Assembly: GCA_024364805.1 (NCBI GenBank)
Contig: CM044495.1
Span: 47,561,330-47,598,281 of the forward strand
Direction: 5' to 3'
Source: Euprymna scolopes
Lineage: Eukaryota > Mollusca > Cephalopoda > Sepiida > Sepiolidae
DNA: 36,952 nucleotides
Shown piece by piece: positions 11,165 through 21,186 of this stretch. The notes beneath the pieces are model-generated. The model was not told the DNA's origin, searched no databases, and saw nothing but the letters and a program-made list of their open reading frames with translations. The translations under genes were made by a program, and so were the position numbers. Numbering within the stretch: the first letter of the stretch is position 1; each line of letters starts with the position of its first letter.

Positions 11165-11218
11165 TATTTATATCAAAATTGTGAATTAGACAGAATCAGT
11201 AATTGTAATCGGAATGGT

Positions 11219-12224
11219 CCCCATCACCAATATGCATGCTATAAAATGTTCATGCATGTCATTCTCGATGCACGATCCTAGCAATACATGTACCTTTCTT
11301 ATAGTAATGAGACTTTAATTTATTCTGTTTTTGTAACGAAGTTTATTGTTCTTCTTTCATATATCATCCTAAGTATACCGCATTAAACAAATTCCTGCAA
11401 ATATAAAGTGCCGATAAAAGAGAGATCAGATGATGCTTGAGCAAATCTGCAGGTAACAAAAAACGGAACCTTATGACGGAAACAAGAACAAGGAGGGGGG
11501 CTAAAACACCAGTCAGATTGTATATATATCATAAATTACAATTCTTCATCTTGAAATGTTCTAAAAAAAAAAAAAAATGCCACATGTTCCTTTCAAACAG
11601 TTTTCTGGTTGGCATCGCTCGAAGCCAGAAGCATCAGAGGGCGATATATTATTACAGTTGTCAGAATTGTCAGAAAAATAAGGAATTACCAATTTTTTAA
11701 GACGCAAATTGTCTCTTTGAATATAATATTGGTATGCATGCACCAAACTGTCGATGAGGAAGGTGGGGTTAAATAAAAAAAAAAGTATTTTTTTTTTCTG
11801 AGAATAGAAAGAAAAAAATATTTCTTCTTTCATTTATAGATTACAGGGTTGTTGTTGTTTTTTTTATCTGACATGTGTCTTTGACATGACATCCATATTT
11901 TGCGTTTTTATTTCCATTTTTATATTTAATTTGATGTCGCCGAGTCAAAAGAGGGTTGTATCTCTATCCTCGTCATTATTTGCTTAAGTGTAATTTTTGT
12001 TGCAGAAGACAAGATATGAAGAGAAAACATGTCAACCAACGAGATTAAAAATACGAAATTGGACAGAGATCTCACACATATTGATTAAGCATGTGATAGC
12101 ATTCGTACGAAGAACAAGTTTAATTAATATAGGCCGTATCATGTTTCTGAATTCTTGAGATGGGGATTGGTTAGTCGTAGTATGTAATTATAAATAATAG
12201 ATAATATATACAGTAAGAAGTAAA
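11219..12224. other. No gene found
   Basis: Poly-A/T runs at 11563-11577 and 11777-11800. The 87- and 90-codon frames in this stretch overlap these runs and have no domain. Sequence stops at an assembly gap. Confidence 0.5.
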
Positions 12225-12426
12225 NNNNNNNNNNNNNNNNNNNNNNNNNNNNNNNNNNNNNNNNNNNNNNNNNNNNNNNNNNNNNNNNNNNNNNNNNNNN
12301 NNNNNNNNNNNNNNNNNNNNNNNNNNNNNNNNNNNNNNNNNNNNNNNNNNNNNNNNNNNNNNNNNNNNNNNNNNNNNNNNNNNNNNNNNNNNNNNNNNNN
12401 NNNNNNNNNNNNNNNNNNNNNNNNNN
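12225..12426. other. Assembly gap (202 N)
   Basis: Run of N of unknown true length. The sequence right of it starts in the middle of a hAT-like MITE, so the missing part should contain that element's left half. Confidence 1.
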
Positions 12427-12684
12427 TAGTTATACTGATAAAATAATAAATTTATCGATTTTAAACCACCAGTAAACCTAAATTCGATAGATCATCCTCC
12501 GCAAATATATTATGACGTTTAAGAAAATATCTGCATATTTAACATGTGCTTTTACGAAAATCCGGGAAAATAACAATCTTACAGTTATATAATTAGTGAT
12601 TTATAAAGAATAGGAATCAGTAATTGTATCAGAATCTGGAATTTAGCACGGAATCGGAAAAATATTGAAATCGTCCCATCACTA
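12427..12684. mobile_element. hAT-like MITE copy M2, right part
   Basis: Collinear with 27150-27360: AAAATAATAAATTTAT block, a CCAGTAAA block, CCGCAAATATATTATGACG block, TTAACATGTGCTTTTACG block, ATTTATAAAGAAT block and the terminal ATCGTCCCATCACTA ending at 12684. The left part falls in the gap. The following TGATATAT would be the 8-bp target duplication if the left side were available. Confidence 0.8.
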
Positions 12685-12967
12685 TGATATATATATCACC
12701 AAAAGATGGAGGAAGTGAGGAAGCATGGCTGTGGGAATCTTTTTACCCGAATACGATGTCCAGCATGTTAAAAATATACCATTTGTTTTAAAAATCTAAT
12801 GGATAAACATCTGAAGAAGTTGGTGAGGACAGGATATTTTTACGGAAACATAAATCGTAAAATTGCTAACTCATTAATGAAACGGCTGTAATGAAAAAAT
12901 TCAGGAAATAAACGAAGGTTATAAAAAGAAAACTTGAGTCTTTGAATTTTCAACAAAATTTTGCACT

Positions 12968-12993
12968 ATATATATATATATATATATATATAT
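12968..12993. repeat. (TA)n microsatellite
   Basis: Uninterrupted TA run of about 13 units. Confidence 0.95.
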
Positions 12994-13079
12994 TTGGTAA
13001 TGATAATTAGTAACAAATGATGATATTTTAGAAATAAAATAGGTTTAAGGCTCCCAAAATTCGTACTAGAATTATCCGC

Positions 13080-13435
13080 AAGGACCCGTGGCTCAGTGGT
13101 TAAGGTTACTTGAAAAAACTAATTGTAAGATTGATATTCGCTTGAAGGTAAAAAATCCAATTCTCAACGTGGGCGACCGGAAAATACAATTGCGAATTAT
13201 CTATGACCTCTATCCAATCATAGCCAACGGAACGAGAGCATGCTACCCTCGTGAAATAACTAAAGAAATTCCGTCCAAATTTCCGAATTCGACAGAAAAA
13301 TTCCCGAGTTCGTCAAGATAGACTTGAAGAAGGTCGGAGTTTACATCGACCGATACGTTGTGAAAATGACACTCAAGATGAGAAAAATAGTCAGAATAAC
13401 CCAAATAATGCGAAGTTTCATTTTGTTTCATCAAT
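13080..13435 (+). mobile_element. tRNA-headed SINE with hammerhead-core-like hairpin, copy A
   Basis: The left end carries TGGCTCAGTGG at 13089-13099, an exact match to the RNA polymerase III A-box consensus of tRNA genes, in the tRNA-like context ACCCGTGGCTCAGTGGTTAA. The B box about 40 bases on (GATTGATATTCG) is decayed. The 3' part has the family blocks: ATTCCCGAGTTCG at 13299, TTGAAGA at 13324-13330, GGTCG at 13332-13336, CGACC at 13347-13351, GATAC at 13352-13356, then ACTCAAGATGAGAA. The five-pair stem is perfect. A short duplication places two versions of the TTCC(C)GA(A/G)TTCG block in tandem (13282 and 13302). The 77-codon frame over this region is incidental. Confidence 0.65.
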
Positions 13436-13496
13436 TATTATAATAACTTCTCCAAAGTATCACAAAACTAAGCACGTTTTTAACTTCATTAATGCA

Positions 13497-13699
13497 CTAG
13501 CTGTATATACGCAGCGTTGCCCGGTCGAAACATATTAGCGGGCGGAGGGATTAGCCACATACTATTTAAGATACACCGAATATTCTAACTTGCTCTGAAA
13601 AGTGACCACATATTGGATTTAGGGAAGCATAAAACACATCTTGGTCTATGAAAAAACGTGAAATAACTGACAGCATAAAGGGGAAATAACTCTCATAGA
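13497..13699 (-). mobile_element. Short Helitron-like element H5
   Basis: On the minus strand it ends ...CGACCGGGCAACGCTGCG...CAGCTAG followed by T, using the same CCGGGCAACG terminal block as H1-H4 and the CTAG|T end. The other end is proposed at 13699, where the minus strand reads A|TCTATGAGAG, a TC start after A. At 203 bp it is shorter than the others and its interior does not match them. The 3' end is convincing, the 5' end is a guess. Confidence 0.45.
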
Positions 13700-14770
13700 T
13701 TAAATAATTAAGCTTACTTTCGGTTTTAAACGCAGCTGTTGTCAGCTATTACTAATTAAATATGAATTAAATTAAGAATCAATTAAAACAATCAACTTTC
13801 TAAATAGAACAATTAAAACGATTCTATTGCGGCAAACAGTTAATAGCATCGAACTAATTATTAAAATAGATTTTATTTAATGTAATATGCAAATGAGCTT
13901 ACTCCTTGAGAGTAGATTTCTTTTGAACAAATAGTATAATATAGAAATCATACGGGAATAAAAGTGTACATCTTATTCTTCACTTTATAATAAATATCAA
14001 TCTTTATCATTTGCATATTTTATATCAGTCAACTAGAAAAATACACATCTTAGGATGGGTAAAATTAATTACTGAACAGAACAATTTTAAACTAATACGA
14101 AGCCTCATACGATAAATAAAGACTTTAAAAAATTAAGGAGAGAGAATGGCCGGTATCTACAAATTCCGGAATAACGATATTAGTTATTGTTAAGTAAACG
14201 CACATAGAAAAATATAAGTAAACATACATGCAGAAGAGTATATGTAAGTATATTGATATATGTGATTGATAGGAATCTTTAAACATTAAACGGAGATTGC
14301 ATATGTAAAACAAGCCAGAAAAGAATACGAAAAAAAAAGAATTATTGTAATGTTGATCAAAATATATTACACGATTCTGATTCTAGAAAATATCGTAAAT
14401 GTATGGCTATAACCCAAAGGAGAATTAGAAAGAAAATAAAGTTCATGGAATCTTGCTTAATTTGTGTTTAATAACTATTTTCCATTCTGTAAGTCTGTTT
14501 TTGTGTCTATAACCAGAGTTTTATTTGCTCTGTTCGTTCTGCAATGTAAACGTTTATACTCAAATCTATTACGAGGCAGACATGTTTTATAACAGTATGC
14601 GTGCAGCGACCCTGTTATTTTAACATGTAGAGCCATGGTAATCTCGGGTAGATAAGTAAAGATAATAGTTTCCTGTTGTTTTCCGTCTTGATTCGGGGGT
14701 GCATCTCTCCCGTGCGTTAAACTCGCCCCCAGATACCAATCTGGAAAGTTCTACGACTCGGCGCGGTATA
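13700..14770. other. No gene found
   Basis: AT-rich with many short TATGTAAG-like stretches. A 62-codon minus frame at 14125-14313 is low-complexity. Slightly GC-richer sequence at 14690-14765 immediately right-flanks the 5S-like sequence and is not repeated elsewhere in the window. Confidence 0.5.
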
Positions 14771-14884
14771 TACACAGCCTAGCCTTCGCAAATGGTCACC
14801 CATCTGGTACTGTCCAAGATCATTGTTGCTTAACTTCAGTGATCCGGAAAGAACTGGTGTGTCAACGCGATTGTGCCGTATAAA
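14771..14884 (-). pseudogene. 5S rRNA-derived pseudogene or 5S-type SINE head, copy S1
   Basis: On the minus strand the order of 5S rRNA blocks is kept: a TTATACGGC start, ACACCAGTTCTTTCCGGATCAC, GAAGTTAAGCAAC (box A of the internal promoter, intact), CAGTACCAGATGGGTGACC (box C region) and a GGCT.TG end. About 114 bases, close to the usual 120. The region between box A and box C and the 3' stem have diverged, so a functional ribosomal component is unlikely. It shares CAGTACCAGATGG and GACCATTTG with the copy at 18572-18694, where ordinary animal 5S RNA reads TAGTACTTGGATGG and GACCGCCTG. Confidence 0.85.
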
Positions 14885-14994
14885 CACTAAAACAATAGAG
14901 ACAAATTGTTAAACACTTTGCAACGGCCACCGGCTAAGTGGTATTTTTTCCCGATTTTTTTAGCGTGGTGGCTTGGTATTGTAGGGTTATTACT

Positions 14995-15425
14995 GAATAT
15001 TTATTGCAAGATTGTGTCTGCTTTATCGTTATTTTTATGGCAAGTGCTCGACTGAGCTTCAATTTATGGTCCCCCTCGCCAAACTTTCACAATAAAAGCT
15101 TGTCTAGCTGAAAACACGATAAAAAATTCCCCCACTCTTTATCTGTGCCTAAACCTAAACGTAGATTCCATGAACAAAGCTTCTTTCTTAGAAGTGCATG
15201 CCTGTGCAACTGTCTTCCATTTTCCTACATTCCAGATGACTGCAATATTGTTGTCTTCAAGTCCAACGTAAACAAGTTCTTGATGATGCGTTCCACTTAA
15301 GTTAATTTACCGAATTTCCATTACTAAAGATTACTATATTGTCCAACTGACTACTGTACACTCTTAATCCTTATCCTCGAGTGATCTCTGGGCCTTGATA
15401 AGTGGGGATGCCCATGTAAAAAATA
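14995..15425 (+). pseudogene. LINE family A RT C-terminus and 3' end
   Basis: From 15003 the codons read RLCLLYRYFYGKCSTELQFMV, then LAKLS, the family block seen as LSLFYRYFHGRCSSEL at 20.4 kb. The downstream nucleotide blocks AACAAAGCTTCTTTCTTAGA and TCCAACGTAAACAAGTTCTTG are the counterparts of EQSFFLRTARLW and SNVNKFL, but out of frame through several indels. The 3' end has CTTATCCTCGAGTGA, CCTTGATAAGTGG and a run of A after 15417, which is the family's 3' terminus. The upstream catalytic part is missing. Confidence 0.8.
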
Positions 15426-16997
15426 TTTATTTTTAATCTTTTTGTTCTTAAAAGAGTGTTAGAATGTGCTTTCTGAGATATCTTCTTTATACGAGCAATA
15501 TATTTGGAGATTTGTTTTGTTCGAAAGTGGAACCAGTAAATCATCTATTGTCTGTCTATCTGTTTATCTGTATCTATCTAAGTATTTGTTTGTCTCTCTA
15601 TCTATCTAGCTAGCTATTTGTCAATATAAATATTTATCTATCTAGTGATTAGTGAGCAATAGAAATTTGAAGTCATGTTTTGACAGGTTTTCAAATATAT
15701 TTAACTGTGACCTGATCAAGTTTGCACTGGAAAGTGCCCGAACAGGTGACTGGATGAAATGTGTCGCATATCACGTGTTCCGGTTTGCTCAAGCATCGTT
15801 GAGTTTGATTGGAGACGTTGAATGAACAATATGAGCTAAAATGGGTCTCCCCATGAGAGGTGGGAGAAGTCTTAGAATGGAGACGTAGAATAATCACTCC
15901 AAGCCAAAATCGTCAGTCACTCCTTCTGTTATGTGAGTGAATAAAATACATAAAATTCATATCGTCTTGGGTCCTGTCTTGGTTGTTCCTTCTAACAGAT
16001 TCCAACTCCCTCAAAGATGATTGACGAATCTCCCAGGCAAGGCCAAAAGACAGAGGCGACCGACAGCAGAAACAGGTATGTCATCATCTGTTATATACTC
16101 TGACACGCACGCACAAACACCTAGAGGAATCACGGGTTATAAAATAGACATGAGGGATACAAAGACAACAGTCCGTTACACAACAAATACAACGTACATA
16201 CATATGACCCGTTTATAACAAGAACACAAACATTTATCAGTGCCACATATACACATTCAACACACCACGATTCAACGTACGTTTATTTAGTACAGTAGAT
16301 ACACGCTCATACATAAACACGATCCTCCAACGTATATGCAAAGTTTGAATCATCAGTATATTTTAAGCCTTGTTTGATACTAATGTAACGTAGTACGCGT
16401 TTAACACGCGTTAACATGTACTCATTCGGAACCCAACACGTTGTAACAGAATACGTCACACGGTACAGAAGACAAGTAATAACACGGTTCATTTTTTTCA
16501 AGTTGTAACAACGATATTCATTTCCGGCTATTTTCCTTGAATTAAACGTGATCGTGCTCCTTCCTTCTACCTTTATTCTCTCGAACCTCTCCGTCTGTGC
16601 ACATGTCCTTTTTTTATAGTCATTTTTATTTTTGCCTAACATGACGTCACTTTTGCGCTCTGTTACACTAATAAATCATAGGAAGCCTAAAGCTGGATTT
16701 TGTAAAAAAAAAATAAAATAAATAAATTAATGTCCATCTGACTTCGTTAGCATCTTACGTCATAATTATACGTCTTTCAGAGATACTAGTTAAGCATTTA
16801 AATTTATCGTGCTGAGTTCCGAAATATCACAATTGTCATAGTAGTTAATAACTAGGGATAAAATTTAATGCAAATCTGAAATATTTAAATTTTCAAATGA
16901 CAAGTTTTGGCCCATGTTATTCAACAAAAAAAAATCAAACAGAAATTTAGGTAATATTTATTATTTGATATTTTATACTTATTTTTAAAATTCCACT
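15426..16997. other. No gene found; degenerate (ATCT)n at about 15545-15645
   Basis: An imperfect TATCTATC tract occupies about 15545-15645. The 111-codon minus frame 16307-16642 is the longest in this stretch but has no domain I can defend. No RNA gene or element ends recognised. Confidence 0.5.
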
Positions 16998-17265
16998 AAA
17001 AGCGGTCCTGGATATGACCTTAAACTATATCCGATGGTGAGGCCCCAGCTTGCGGGTTTTGGGGGAGTGTGGAGCCAATCTTTAATTGCCATTGCTTCCA
17101 GGTCCACTCTGACCCGGAGTGGTAGTACCTGTTAGGGTCCCAACTATGGGTTAAATAGAAACCGACTTGCAAAAAACAAATATATTCTATTTAAAACAGG
17201 TCTTCAAAATCACCGGATTCGGCATTAAATAACCTGGAAAGGGTTGATATGCCGTAAAACAAAAA
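16998..17265 (-). repeat. Dispersed repeat R1, inverted partner of 28490-28745
   Basis: The reverse complement is collinear and clearly similar over its whole length with 28490-28745. Shared blocks are ACGGCATATCAACC, AGGTTATTTAATGCCGAAT, TATTTAACCCATAGTTGGGA, CAGAGTGGACCTGG, GGCTCCACACTCCC, GGGGCCTCACCATCGGATAT and GTCATATCCAGGACC. It is noticeably GC-richer than its surroundings. There are no inverted termini and no tRNA-like promoter I can identify. Class unknown. Confidence 0.85.
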
Positions 17266-18104
17266 CAAACAACTAATCCACTAAAATCGGAGAAATTTTT
17301 ATGAAGCTCTCTGCATACCATCTTTGTCGACGCCTTTGCGTTAAACTAAATGTAAGTGGTGGAAGCAATATTTACTCGGGTAGATCAAATTGGTAGTTAT
17401 TTCAAAACAAGCGTGTAGAATTTTACTCAAAATAAAATTGCGTATAAAAGTGGACGGAAAGTGATATTCTGAATCACTGTAACAGCGTAGACGCGCGTAT
17501 GCAAATACATGCGAAATAATGTCACCGGTTGTGGACATGAAAGTGAGACTAAGTTTAACCCTCGACGTAAGAGGGCTCGTTTGAGTCTGGTGTGCAGGGC
17601 AGTAATTGATCCGAAGGAAGAAACACGGAGAGTCGGTCATATGGGAAACGCGATCTCATAGCTGCGAGGATTGGCGAGAGATGAACTTGGCCGTATGCAA
17701 ATTGGTTTGCATTCGCTGGCATAAAGGTGACGGCGGGAGACCTATTGGCAGCTGATGTGTAGAGAACTAAGAGGGGGTGTTGTTATTAAGTGCGAAGATC
17801 AGTGGAGTTTTGAGGCAATTGTTTCTGTAATGAACTAACGAATTTTTGAGGAGTGGGTTTTCCTTCTTCCTCTTTCTTTACGGAAGCCCGGACGTTGAGG
17901 TGTTGCTGTCTTTACCGGAAACTGTGACTCTCTTACGGAGAACTGAGACTTTTTGAATCTAACATAACGTGATTCCATCGAACTGTTCAGCACTCAATGT
18001 GTTGAAATTAAATTGTTTTGAGCAACCTGTCTTGAAGCTGAGAAGTCTCTCTTCCAGAGGTGCCGGGCCAAGCTGTCCCCTTCCTATTGTTCGTTCCTGA
18101 TTTT
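17266..18104. other. No gene found
   Basis: GC content rises in 17520-18100. The 99-codon minus frame at 17341-17640 has no recognisable domain. If the LTR-like call at 18105-18358 is right, part of this stretch could be its upstream portion, but no TG start could be chosen. Confidence 0.4.
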
Positions 18105-18358
18105 ACTTATTTAGGGAAAAATAAAGACTTTAAAAAGGAAGATCACGTTAGAAACATGGATGGCATTCAAGAAAAGGATCATGTGGAGACATCATAGCCG
18201 TAACGAGAAGTCGCGCATGGCGGGAGAATGAAGAAATAAATGTCGTTGTACAACCACTCAAAGACAGAAACAAGAGTTGAAGTTCTTTTCCCTTTTCTTT
18301 TCTTTATCTACTTTACGTTTGAGGTTACAAAGTGTTGCATTCCGAACAACGTTACACT
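18105..18358 (+). mobile_element. Possible old LTR-like fragment
   Basis: Shares collinear blocks with 2690-2937: AAAAATAAAGACTTTAAAAAGGA, GAGACATCATAG, GCGGGAGAATGAAGAAATAAATGT and the terminal AACGTTACA. The two polyadenylation-type hexamers and the common GTTACA end suggest the 3' part of a Gypsy-like LTR. No internal coding region is present. Low confidence. Confidence 0.2.
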
Positions 18359-18571
18359 TTTGGTTATAATAATTTCCATCATTGAAAACTTGACTTTCTG
18401 ACCGAGTCATCATTAGGGCTAGGACAACAGTATATTTTTTTCATTATTTTGACTCTCGAGTGTGTATCCGTTGAAATCTTACATGCTTTTATATAGAGTG
18501 ATGTGGTTCTCGGTTGATTAATTGTGTCGGATATATACTCGCGAGTCAAAGCAATGAAAAGAATATTCTGT

Positions 18572-18694
18572 TGTCATAGTCTTACTCATCATCATGTAGA
18601 TAACGATTCTCATTAGATCACCAAAGTTAAACAACTTTGAGCCTGATCAGTACCAGATGGATGACCATTTGGGGATACCAGGCGCTGTATGTAG
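18572..18694 (+). pseudogene. 5S rRNA-derived pseudogene, copy S2
   Basis: Block order follows 5S rRNA: GTCATAGTCTTACTCA start, ATTCTCATTAGATCACC, AAAGTTAAACAAC (box A, one change), GAGCCTGATCAGTACCAGATGG, ATGACCATTTGGGGATACC (box C region) and GGCGCTGTATGTAGG at the end. About 123 bases, full length. The 3' half is nearer to canonical 5S than in copy S1, while box A is slightly worse. Flanking sequence is not shared with S1. Confidence 0.88.
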
Positions 18695-19165
18695 GAGTAC
18701 GTTGACACGTGCTTGCAAAAACGTCAAAATTCCAATGCTGTCATCTCTCTCTTAACGTGGATATACAAAGGAACTGGGAATCACTAATTTGACATTCCTT
18801 TGGTTCAACCTGCCTAGGATCAGTGCCACTTTGGTACGAGTACGGCCGGACAGTGTTCCGACTCATGCGCAGGTTGGTAAAAAAAATTGTTGCGGACTTT
18901 TTCCTTTTAAAATAATGTATTGTGTAACTGTTTTTATGATTGACAGAGAAGCGAGTGACAAAGTGTGCTCTGTACTTTTACGACTGAGGCACAAAAAGAG
19001 CCTGGCAAAATTGCCTTCAGAATGGTGGTGGCTATGTAGAAAAATAAATTTTGGAACACAAAAGCTCTCTCGATTAAATGGTAGCACTCCCGTTTTTATA
19101 GCTCTTTTACGTTTGAATTTTATAGTTAAAAAATATGAGGCGTTACTTGTGGAACGACCCTAGTA
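18695..19165. other. No gene recognised
   Basis: A 124-codon frame at 18789-19163 is the longest here, but it shows no domain, no flanking splice pattern and no repeat partner in the window. I treat it as unsupported. Confidence 0.4.
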
Positions 19166-19325
19166 TTATTTTCTTATCTTGTTTTAATTAATTAAAGACC
19201 AAATAAATATTAATGAATTACGTTCTATTTTAAAATGTTAATTAAGAATTATGCTGTCTTTCAATCTCATATCTTTCCAGTTGAAGAAACTTGTAAAAAA
19301 TTGGGAGAATATTATTTATAAACGA
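19166..19325. repeat. Dispersed repeat R4, first copy
   Basis: Collinear with 20625-20790. Shared blocks are AAATATTAATGAAT, a TTTTAATT-rich block, TTATGCTGTC/TTATTCTGTC, and TCATATCTTTCCAGTTGA followed by GAAACT. Direct orientation, about 1.45 kb apart. Together with the mariner fragment and LINE A tail lying between the two copies, it may mark a segmental duplication or two copies of one element. Confidence 0.6.
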
Positions 19326-19574
19326 ATTACCAAGCGTTACTGTTCTGTATTGCAATATATTTGTATATTGTATTGAAAATTTTAGAAAAACAGATGCTAT
19401 AGCTGATCGTCGAAAAGCCGGCAAGGTAAAAGGGGTAATCATTACTATAAATGACATGAATTACATGGTGAAACGAGAAAACTGTCGCCCTAGAAAAGAC
19501 GACATAATTCCATTTCCTATTGATAAAACCCAGCTTTCTTATTTGGTTGCAGAGCATCTATTTGTTGAAAGCCA

Positions 19575-19923
19575 ACACCAAAGTGTACCTGGATGTGCTG
19601 AAGAGTGTGGCGATCCCCTGATGCACTAGGTGGCCGCTGGCAGACCCTGGGTGTGGCAGCAGGATTAACGATGGCCCACAAATCCAAAGAGATCCAGGCT
19701 TAACATTAGGAGCAGTGCATCGACTTGAACCCTCTGGACTACTTCGTTCAGTTATATGTCGAGAACATCACAAAGATGACCTGCCACAACACCAAGCCAA
19801 ACTAATCGCCACCATCCATCAAATATTCGCCGGTCTCTCACTGGCACTTGTAGAAAAGATATGTTTCCAATTCTGGAAACCTATCGAGGTGGTAATTGAG
19901 GCTGAAGGCGGCTATATTGAATA
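19575..19923 (+). pseudogene. Mariner-type transposase, central and C-terminal remnant
   Basis: Read across frames, the pieces are VYLDVLKSVAIP, AAGRPWVWQQD, then DLNPLDYFVQLYVENITKM, and finally LVEKICFQFWKPIEVVIEAEGGYIE before a TAG at 19921-19923. The series V...W...QQD, SPDLNPLDYFVW.YVE and a GG(Y/H)IE terminus is typical of a mariner-like transposase family. The aspartate of QQD and the DLNPLD block around the last catalytic residue are recognisable. At least two frameshifts and two stops separate the pieces. The last 69 codons stay open. No inverted repeats were identified around it. The N-terminal piece at 21063-21180 lies downstream, so the two are not one gene. Confidence 0.8.
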
Positions 19924-20024
19924 GACGTTTGCTCTACTACATAATCAAGTTAACTAAATTGATTTTTTCAATACAAGTTATAAAATAAATCTGTAGTGTT
20001 GTTGTTTTTTTGTTTTGTTTTTTT

Positions 20025-20567
20025 ACACAGTGATCACCACTTATCAAGGCCCGGAAGCCACTCAGGGATAAGGGTTATTGCAAGTACATAACGTTAGTGT
20101 GGAGATTTGATGAAGTGTTTAATTAAGGGGGTGGTTCATTAGGAATTTGTTAACATTGGACTTGAACACATCCAAGTTGTAGTCCGGTGGGAAGCAGCCA
20201 GACGGAACAGAGTTCCACAGGCGTGCAGTTCTAAGAAAGAAGCTTTGTTCATGGAATCCACGTTTTGATCTAGGCACAGATAAAGAGTGGGGGAAATTTT
20301 TCACAGTAGATTCGGCTAGACGGGTGTTTTTCGTGAAAGATTGGTGAGGGAGGACCAGAGATTAGAGTTCAGATGAGCACCTGCCATGGAAATAACGATA
20401 AAACAAGGATAAGCTCGCAACGTCTCTTCTGTGGGAGAGAGGTTGCAGGGTAGAGAAAAGGGCATCCCCCACTAAGCCACGAAGTCTATTTTGTACTCTG
20501 TCAAGGCAGGATAGACTGTTTTTTGCCCCTTCTGCCCAGATATGTTATCTTTGGGGGCAACAAATTT
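20025..20567 (-). pseudogene. LINE family A RT C-terminus, best preserved copy
   Basis: Minus-strand translation from 20567 reads HIWAEGAKNSL, CLDRVQNRLRGLVGDAL, LQPLSHRRDVASLSLFYRYF, HGRCSSEL, then after a stop and a one-base shift NTRLAESTVKNFPHSL, KRGFHEQSFFLRTARLWNSV, PSGCFPPDYNLDVFKSNVNK and FLMNHPLN, with a stop near 20119. This is the post-RT C-terminal region of a CR1/Jockey-like LINE (L.HRRDVA.L.LFYRY, F.RTARLWNSLP, FKS.VN..L). The short 3' UTR ends with CTTATCCCTGAGTGG, CCTTGATAAGTGGTGATCAC and an A-rich tail with AAC units near 20003-20027. RT and endonuclease domains are missing by 5' truncation. It serves as the reference for the other family A fragments here. Confidence 0.88.
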
Positions 20568-20624
20568 ATCCTTCCACCCTGTAGTATAAAAAGAAAACTT
20601 GATAAATAATGTCCTCTGCAGCTG

Positions 20625-20790
20625 TTTTTATTATTTTGCTGTTTAAACTTTAGTTAAAACATGACAAATATTAATGAATAACATTGTATTTTTTTAATTT
20701 TTAATTACGAGTTATTCTGTCACTCGAGTTTCATATCTTTCCAGTTGAGGAAACTCTAAATTACTCAAGCGAATATTCTCATAACTCTAA
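20625..20790. repeat. Dispersed repeat R4, second copy
   Basis: Direct partner of 19166-19325, with AAATATTAATGAATAACATT and TCATATCTTTCCAGTTGAGG as the clearest blocks. Confidence 0.6.
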
Positions 20791-20842
20791 ACATACATTT
20801 ATACACAACTTTTCAAGTGCTCCCGTCTTGCACTGAAATACA

Positions 20843-20965
20843 GACAGGTGACGTTGGCTAAGTGATAAACAACATGAACTGACAAACTGGGTGTGTTAAG
20901 TTCAAATCCAGTTTGTCCCACAAAAATACTCTTACTTAGGATGTTGGCAACCTTCAAGTAACTAA
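20843..20965 (+). mobile_element. tRNA-derived SINE fragment
   Basis: TTGGCTAAGTGATAA at 20854-20868 fits a Pol III A box and AGTTCAAATCC at 20899-20909 fits a B box. The spacing of about 35 bases is normal for tRNA genes. No folded acceptor stem or anticodon arm is convincing, so this is a SINE head rather than a tRNA gene. The body after 20930 has no partner in the window. Confidence 0.55.
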
Positions 20966-21062
20966 GTAACTAATTTTTTTCTAGAAAAATTATAACTAGA
21001 AATATATCGGAGAAACCAATGCCAACAATAAATTCATGCGATATGAATGAATCAATGATTGC

Positions 21063-21180
21063 AATACTGTTAGGCGACTTATTGAAAAGTTTGTGGAATT
21101 GAATCCAGTAGCTGATGCTTCAAAATCTGGTTGGCCAAAGGTTCCAACTGACAAAAGTAATTTATTTGAAGGTGGCCAAT
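21063..21180 (+). pseudogene. Tc1/mariner transposase N-terminal helix-turn-helix fragment
   Basis: Codons from 21063 read NTVRRLIEKFVELNPVADAS, then KSGWPKVPTD. The pattern TVRRLI.KF.ETG.VAD..RSGRP.V.TD is the second helix-turn-helix and GRPR-type linker of mariner-family DNA-binding domains. The G-x-P core is kept, with the usual GRP reading GWP here. The frame is open for about 39 codons with a stop just upstream. The rest of the gene is absent. Confidence 0.7.
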
Positions 21181-21186
21181 TTCATC

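Larger units (their letters stand above)
10392..11218. mobile_element. hAT-like MITE copy M3, split by a mariner insertion
   Basis: The left part (10392-10649) is collinear with 27069-27330 of the complete copy at 26985-27360: TTTTCGATGCCAAAGAA block, GATTTTATTT block, AGTAAAACTTAAA block, then AAATCGG. The right part (11165-11218) continues with AGAATCAGTAATTGTAATCGG, shared with 12.62 kb, and the terminal GGTCCCCATCACCA, which matches CGTCCCATCACTA. The left terminus is too diverged to fix. The central 10650-11164 is a younger insertion. Confidence 0.65.

Noticed and set aside
13089-13140. tRNA gene candidate from the exact A-box match
   Set aside because: The B box is decayed and the expected acceptor stem does not pair.
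15545-15645. CRISPR-like regular spacing
   Set aside because: It is a degenerate ATCT microsatellite with no unique spacers; the window is eukaryotic.
16307-16642. 111-codon minus frame with a KRVLRYI...GLKYT stretch reminiscent of a Copia-type RNase H region
   Set aside because: Only about 20 residues resemble it, nothing upstream or downstream fits, and no LTR or partner copy is present.
18789-19163. 124-codon open frame
   Set aside because: No recognisable domain or splice context. The overlapping minus frame is equally open, suggesting chance.
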